Below are positions 60,025 through 64,000 of a stretch of 64,000 nt of DNA, in pieces. The notes under the pieces are model-generated. The model saw nothing but the letters and a program-made list of their open reading frames with translations. It had not been told where the DNA came from and did no database searches. Location: the NCBI GenBank assembly GCA_965229695.1, contig OZ245921.1, forward strand, positions 868,001 to 932,000, written 5' to 3'. How positions within the stretch are numbered: position 1 is the stretch's first letter; every line of letters begins with the position of its first letter. Source of the stretch: JANSYL01 sp965229695. Its GTDB lineage: Bacteria; Pseudomonadota; Alphaproteobacteria; Rhodobacterales; Rhodobacteraceae. The position numbers and the translations under genes were made by a program.

Positions 60025-61143
60025 CTACTCCGCCGCCGTGTTCTGGGCCGCAGCGTCGCGGCGGCGCTTCAGCGACAGAAAGATGCTTTCCATCGGCATC
60101 CGCACCATGTTGTCGAGCGCGCCGGTGAACAGGATCACCAGGGCCTGGATCACCACCACCATCTCGCGGCTGATCGCGGGCATCTCGAACTGCAACTCGG
60201 CCCCGCCCTGGTAAAGCGCCCCGAACAAAAGCGCCGCCAATACCACACCCACCGGGTGCGAGCGCCCCATGAGCGCGACGGCGATGCCAACAAACCCGGC
60301 GCCTTCGACGAAATCCAGCACCAGCCGTTCGGCCTCGCCCATCACGACGTTGATCGCCATCATGCCCGCAAGGCCACCCGACAGCAGCATGGTGATCATG
60401 ATGATCTTAGTCGGGTTGATCCCGGCATAGACAGCCGCCGTTTCCGAATGCCCCAGGGCGCGAATTTCATACCCCAGCCGGGTGCGCCAAATCAGAACCC
60501 AAACCGCGACACAGGCCAGAAGCGCCACAAAAAACGCGATGTTCAGGGGTGTGGAGCCACGAAAGCCCAGAAAGCCCGCGAAATCAGCCGCGTTGGGCAC
60601 ATGCATGGTTTCGGCAAAACGGGCAGTTTCGGGCGCCATCGACCCCGGCACGCGGAACACATTGACCAGCAGATAAACCAACAAGGCCGAGGCGATAAAG
60701 TTGAACATGATCGTGGTGATCACGATATGGCTGCCCCGCTTGGCCTGCAGATAGGCTGGCACCGCCGCCCAGGCCGCACCGAATAGGGCCGAGCCCAAAA
60801 CGGCCGCCAACAGCGCGATGGTCCAATGCGGCCAGCCGAAATTCAGCAGCACCAGCGCCACGCCCAAACCGCCCAGGGCCGCCTGGCCTTCGCCACCGAT
60901 ATTGAACAGCCTGGCGTGAAACGCGACCGCGACCGCCAGCCCGGTAAAGATAAAGTTTGTCGCGTAATAAAGCGTGTAGCCCCAGCCATAGGCCGAACCA
61001 AACGCGCCCCGCACCATGACTTGCATCGCGCGGAACGGGCTTTCGCCGATGATGGCAACCACAAACCCCGACACAATCAACGCCAGAACCACACTGATCA
61101 AAGGGATCAGGATGACATCGGCCCATTTGGGCATCTTATCCAT
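60025..61143 (-). CDS. ABC transporter permease, nucleoside/simple-sugar type (first)
   Basis: 372 aa. WADVILIPLISVVLALIVSGFVVAIIGESPFRAMQVMVRGAFGSAYG, FIFTGLAVAVAFHARLFNIGGEGQAALGGLGVALV and GHSETAAVYAGINPTKIIMITMLLSGGLAGM mark the NupP-type permease. The ATG overlaps the ATPase stop (TAATG). Basic C-terminal tail. Confidence 0.9.
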   Translation of the reverse strand: MDKMPKWADVILIPLISVVLALIVSGFVVAIIGESPFRAMQVMVRGAFGSAYGWGYTLYYATNFIFTGLAVAVAFHARLFNIGGEGQAALGGLGVALVLLNFGWPHWTIALLAAVLGSALFGAAWAAVPAYLQAKRGSHIVITTIMFNFIASALLVYLLVNVFRVPGSMAPETARFAETMHVPNAADFAGFLGFRGSTPLNIAFFVALLACVAVWVLIWRTRLGYEIRALGHSETAAVYAGINPTKIIMITMLLSGGLAGMMAINVVMGEAERLVLDFVEGAGFVGIAVALMGRSHPVGVVLAALLFGALYQGGAELQFEMPAISREMVVVIQALVILFTGALDNMVRMPMESIFLSLKRRRDAAAQNTAAE

Positions 61144-62690
61144 TACGCGGCCCCCTTGGTTTCGGTCACGCCCGCCATCAGCAGACCCAACTCGTTTTCA
61201 TTCGTCTCTTCTGGCAGGCGTTCGCCCATCAGTTTGCCGTCAAACATCACGGCAATCCGGTCACTCAGGCCCAGGATTTCATCCAGTTCGACCGAGACCA
61301 GCAGGATCGCCTTGCCCTGGTCGCGCAGCGCAAGAATTTGATTATGGATGAACTCGATCGCGCCAATATCAACGCCGCGCGTGGGCTGGCCGACCAAAAG
61401 CAAATCGGGGGCGCGGTCCATTTCGCGGGCCACAACAATTTTCTGCTGGTTCCCGCCCGAGAAGTTCCGTGCAGGCAGGCGCGGATTGGGCGGGCGCACG
61501 TCGTAACGCTCCATCTTTTCGGCGCAATCGGCCTTGATGGCCGCATTGTCCATCAGGATCGCATTGGCCTGATACTTCGGATCATGGTGATAGCCAAAGG
61601 CCACGTTTTCCCAGGCCTCATAGGGCATGATCAGCCCTTCGGTCTGGCGGTCTTCGGGCACATGGCCAATGCCACGCGCGCGGCGGGTCTGGCCGTTGGA
61701 ATGCTTGCCGGTCAGGTCGATCTCGTCCCCGTGCAGGGTAACACTGCCGCCCTGCGCCGGGATCATCCCGCCCAAAACCTCCAAAAGCTCGGTCTGGCCA
61801 TTGCCCGCCACCCCAGCGATCCCCAAAATCTCACCCTTGCGGATATCGAAAGAGATACCTTTCAGGCGCTCAACACCCGCGCCATCGACCACGCGCAAAT
61901 CCTGCACGCTCAGCACCATGTCGCCTGGATTGGCCGGGGATTTATCCACTTGTAGCAGCACTTTGCGCCCAACCATCATTTCGGCGATTTGCGGGGGCGA
62001 GGTATCGGCGGTTTTCACCGTATTGGTCATCTCACCACGCCGCATGACGCTGACGGTATCGGTGATCTCCATAATCTCGCGCAGCTTATGGGTGATCAGA
62101 ATGATCGTCTTTCCCTCGGCCTTGAGCCGTTCGAGGATGCGGAAAAGCTGATCGGCCTCGGCCGGCGTCAGCACGCCGGTGGGCTCATCCAAGATCAGAA
62201 TATCGGCTTGGCGATAAAGCTGTTTGAGGATTTCGACGCGCTGCTGATGCCCCACCGACAGGTCTTCGATGATCGCGTCCGGGTTCACCTCCAACCCATA
62301 TTCGGTCGCCAATTCCGTCAGCAATTTCCGCGCTTTGGAAATCGACGGCTGTAACATGGCCCCGTCTTCGGCGCCCAGGATCACGTTTTCGACCACGGTG
62401 AAGTTTTCAACCAGCTTAAAATGCTGGTGCACCATCCCGATGCCCGCGCGAATGGCGGCCTGACTGTCGGGTATGGGGGTAAGGTTGCCGTTGATGAAAA
62501 TCTCGCCCTTATCGGCCTTGTAGAACCCATAAAGGATCGACATCAGCGTCGATTTCCCGGCTCCGTTTTCGCCCACAATCCCGTGGATCGTGCCGGGCTG
62601 AACGCTCAGGCTGATATCTTTGTTGGCTTGCACCGGCCCAAAGGCTTTGGAGATATCTTTAAGCTCAATGGCGGGGGGCGGCGTGGTCAT
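61143..62690 (-). CDS. ABC transporter ATP-binding protein, nucleoside/simple-sugar type
   Basis: 515 aa with two fused ABC domains. First: GENGAGKST (Walker A), LSVGHQQRVEILKQLYRQADILILDEPTGVLTPAEADQL (signature and Walker B). Second: IAGVAGNGQTELLEVL with a degenerate A loop, FSGGNQQKIVVAREMDRAPDLLLVGQPTRGVDIGAIEFI. This matches NupO/YufO-type ATPases of BMP systems. It follows the binding-protein gene across a spacer with a strong hairpin. Confidence 0.92.
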   Translation of the reverse strand: MTTPPPAIELKDISKAFGPVQANKDISLSVQPGTIHGIVGENGAGKSTLMSILYGFYKADKGEIFINGNLTPIPDSQAAIRAGIGMVHQHFKLVENFTVVENVILGAEDGAMLQPSISKARKLLTELATEYGLEVNPDAIIEDLSVGHQQRVEILKQLYRQADILILDEPTGVLTPAEADQLFRILERLKAEGKTIILITHKLREIMEITDTVSVMRRGEMTNTVKTADTSPPQIAEMMVGRKVLLQVDKSPANPGDMVLSVQDLRVVDGAGVERLKGISFDIRKGEILGIAGVAGNGQTELLEVLGGMIPAQGGSVTLHGDEIDLTGKHSNGQTRRARGIGHVPEDRQTEGLIMPYEAWENVAFGYHHDPKYQANAILMDNAAIKADCAEKMERYDVRPPNPRLPARNFSGGNQQKIVVAREMDRAPDLLLVGQPTRGVDIGAIEFIHNQILALRDQGKAILLVSVELDEILGLSDRIAVMFDGKLMGERLPEETNENELGLLMAGVTETKGAA

Positions 62691-62716
62691 CGGGCATTCC
62701 CTCGAAACTGATAGAG

Positions 62717-62750
62717 GAAGGGCCGCGACCGTTGCCAGGCGCGGCCCTTC
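62717..62750 (-). terminator. Hairpin between the binding-protein and ATPase genes
   Basis: GAAGGGCCGCG (62717-62727) pairs with CGCGGCCCTTC (62740-62750), an 11-bp stem with a 12-nt loop. There is no T-run. Such structures usually stabilise the upstream mRNA and reduce read-through, so the binding protein is made in excess. Confidence 0.6.
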
Positions 62751-62804
62751 TCTGTCTCATTGGCTGCAGCGCCCAGGTCAAGACCCGCGCGCCGCATCAG
62801 AGCC

Positions 62805-63803
62805 TTACTGCATCTGAACCGGGCAGGTGCCGTCTTCGGTGAAGTTATGAACCGAAATGTCGCCCGCGATGATGCTGGCGCTGGCCGCATCCACAGCCGC
62901 GATCATCTCCGGGCTCACAATTTCCGAGTTGTTTTCGTCCAGCGCGTATCCCACGCCTTCTTCGGCCAGACCGAAGACAAAGAACCCGGTTTCCACATCG
63001 GTGCCCGAGGTGAAGGCGTCTTCAACCGCCACATCCACGCGCTTCATCATCGAGGTCAGTACCGATCCCGGATGCAGGTAGTTCTGGTTGCTGTCCACAC
63101 CGATCGAGAAGATGCCTTCGTCAGCGGCCACTTGCAGAACACCCAAGCCGGTGCCGCCTGCGGCTGCGTAAACCACATCCGCACCTTGTGCGATCTGGCC
63201 ACGGGTCAGTTCGCCACCGCGCACCGGGTCATTCCAGGCCGCCGGCGTGGTGCCGGTCATGTTGGCGATCACGGTCGCATCGGGGTTCACCGCAACCACG
63301 CCCTGAGCATAGCCACAAGCAAAGCGCGAGATCAGCGGAATATCCATGCCGCCGACAAAGCCAACCGTCCCGGATTCCGACGCCATCGCGGCCATCATAC
63401 CCACCAGGTACGAGCCTTCATGTTCCGAGAACACAACCGAACGCACATTGGGTTCATCCACCACGCCATCGATGATCACAAAGGTGGTGTCGGGATAATC
63501 CGGCGCCACAACCGACAGGGCCGAGGCTTGGCTAAAGCCCGCCATCACAATCGGGTTTGATCCCGCTTCGGCCAGACGGCGCATCGCCTGTTCGCGCTGC
63601 GCGTCCGATTGCAGCTCGATCTCACGATAGGTGCCGCCGGTGGCCTCGGCCCAACGCTCCGCGCCGTTAAAGGCAGCTTCGTTGAAGGAACGGTCGAACT
63701 TACCGCCCAGGTCAAAGATGATGGCAGGCCCATCGGCCAGCGCGCCCGTTGCCGAAATGGCAAGGGCAGCCGCGGCGCCCATCAGCTTCTTAGTCAAAGT
63801 CAT
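62805..63803 (-). CDS. BMP family ABC substrate-binding protein
   Basis: 332 aa. A signal peptide (MTLTKKLMGAAAALAISATGALA) exports it to the periplasm. The BMP (PnrA-like) domain shows FDLGGKFDRSFNEAAFNGAERWAEATG, VIIDGVVDEPNVRSVVFSEHEGSYLVGMMAAM, GFVGGMDIPLISRFACGYAQG and VYAAAGGTGLGVLQVAADEGIFSIGVDSNQN. It likely captures purine nucleosides, in line with the phosphorylase downstream. There is no lipobox, so it is soluble. ATG 63803 with GGGAG upstream. Confidence 0.93.
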   Translation of the reverse strand: MTLTKKLMGAAAALAISATGALADGPAIIFDLGGKFDRSFNEAAFNGAERWAEATGGTYREIELQSDAQREQAMRRLAEAGSNPIVMAGFSQASALSVVAPDYPDTTFVIIDGVVDEPNVRSVVFSEHEGSYLVGMMAAMASESGTVGFVGGMDIPLISRFACGYAQGVVAVNPDATVIANMTGTTPAAWNDPVRGGELTRGQIAQGADVVYAAAGGTGLGVLQVAADEGIFSIGVDSNQNYLHPGSVLTSMMKRVDVAVEDAFTSGTDVETGFFVFGLAEEGVGYALDENNSEIVSPEMIAAVDAASASIIAGDISVHNFTEDGTCPVQMQ

Positions 63804-63894
63804 GGTGTCACTCCCGGTTGGACAGGGTCGCGGCTGATTGAGATGCGCGCGTACCCGAAACACTTGAAAAGATCGCAGACGATCCCCTGCGGGG

Positions 63895-63924
63895 AATAAG
63901 GGCAAAGCACCGGGGTGGGGTCAA
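63895..63924 (-). promoter_or_regulatory. Candidate promoter of the nucleoside uptake operon
   Basis: On the minus strand TTGACC (63919-63924) and CTTATT (63895-63900) are 18 bp apart, about 90 bp upstream of the binding-protein start. The leader holds a small CCCC-TGC-GGGG hairpin at 63884-63894. Beyond 63925 to the window end nothing else is recognised. Confidence 0.35.
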
Positions 63925-64000
63925 CCGGATTCTGTTCAATGCCCCAACGGAACCACCCGCCTTTAGGCCAAGCCTATCACCCAGCGCTGGTTTTTTCGGC

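Noticed and set aside
63981..63996. CCAGCGCTGG followed by TTTTTT at the right edge, like a plus-strand terminator.
   Set aside because: The stem is only four pairs with a two-base loop, and no plus-strand gene precedes it in the window.

Overview
The window looks like chromosomal DNA of an alphaproteobacterium of the family Rhodobacteraceae (Roseobacter-type). The evidence is high GC content, class II (B12-dependent) ribonucleotide reductase, a HisZ plus short-form HisG pair, a tRNA-His with no encoded G-1, an NDUFS4-type complex I subunit, and several small families typical of this group (DUF1489, DUF4389, DUF6324, DUF6476, MmcB). No rRNA, CRISPR array, prophage or complete insertion sequence was found. 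Coding density is very high and many neighbours share ATGA/GTGA stop-start overlaps.

Layout. 1-5 kb: truncated nrdJ facing a DUF1489 gene across a spacer with two NrdR-box-like sites, then the hisS-hisZ-hisG operon. 5-16 kb: slyX followed by two tandem palindromes, a DMT transporter, an FAD monooxygenase, ileS, yghU, ogt, a YgfZ-like protein and two PLP aminotransferases. 16-25.5 kb: valS, mnmH, a 3-hydroxyisobutyrate-dehydrogenase-like enzyme, tRNA-Arg(TCT), a complex I subunit/GNAT/Pth2 operon and uvrB. 25.5-28 kb: accessory-looking patch with an AT-richer orphan gene, a secreted orphan and a methyltransferase. 28-34 kb: a VOC dioxygenase/esterase pair, a RecD-like helicase with an SDR gene, and a TIGR02186/TauE pair. 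34-41 kb: pepF-type peptidase, eutBC directly downstream of a flavin-dependent halogenase, DUF4389 and a Gfo/Idh/MocA oxidoreductase behind a LacI-type operator. 41-46 kb: rpoH, rluD head-to-head with a DUF6476 gene, tRNA-His, a MarR-GNAT fusion, DUF6324, mmcB and a 6S-like structured RNA candidate. 46-57 kb: the riboflavin genes nrdR-ribD ... ribE-ribB-ribH-nusB, split by an opposing kpsS-kpsD-kpsC capsule cluster. 57-64 kb: a nucleoside-type BMP/ABC uptake operon ending in purine nucleoside phosphorylase.

How the parts connect. nrdJ at the left and nrdR at 56.6 kb are regulator and target, and the nrdJ upstream region carries plausible NrdR sites 31 bp apart. Two adenosylcobalamin enzymes (NrdJ, EutBC) point to B12 dependence. 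The ABC operon plus phosphorylase would import and split purine nucleosides. The KpsS/KpsC/KpsD set marks a group 2-type capsule whose transporter genes are not in the window.

The most interesting items are the halogenase-eutBC string, the structured RNA beside mmcB, the paired NrdR boxes, the rluD/DUF6476 overlapping start codons, the capsule genes inside the riboflavin operon, the tandem palindromes after slyX, and a recurring CATCTTT..CCCAAAAATA gene-end motif. All assignments come from reading sequence and motifs; no database search was run.
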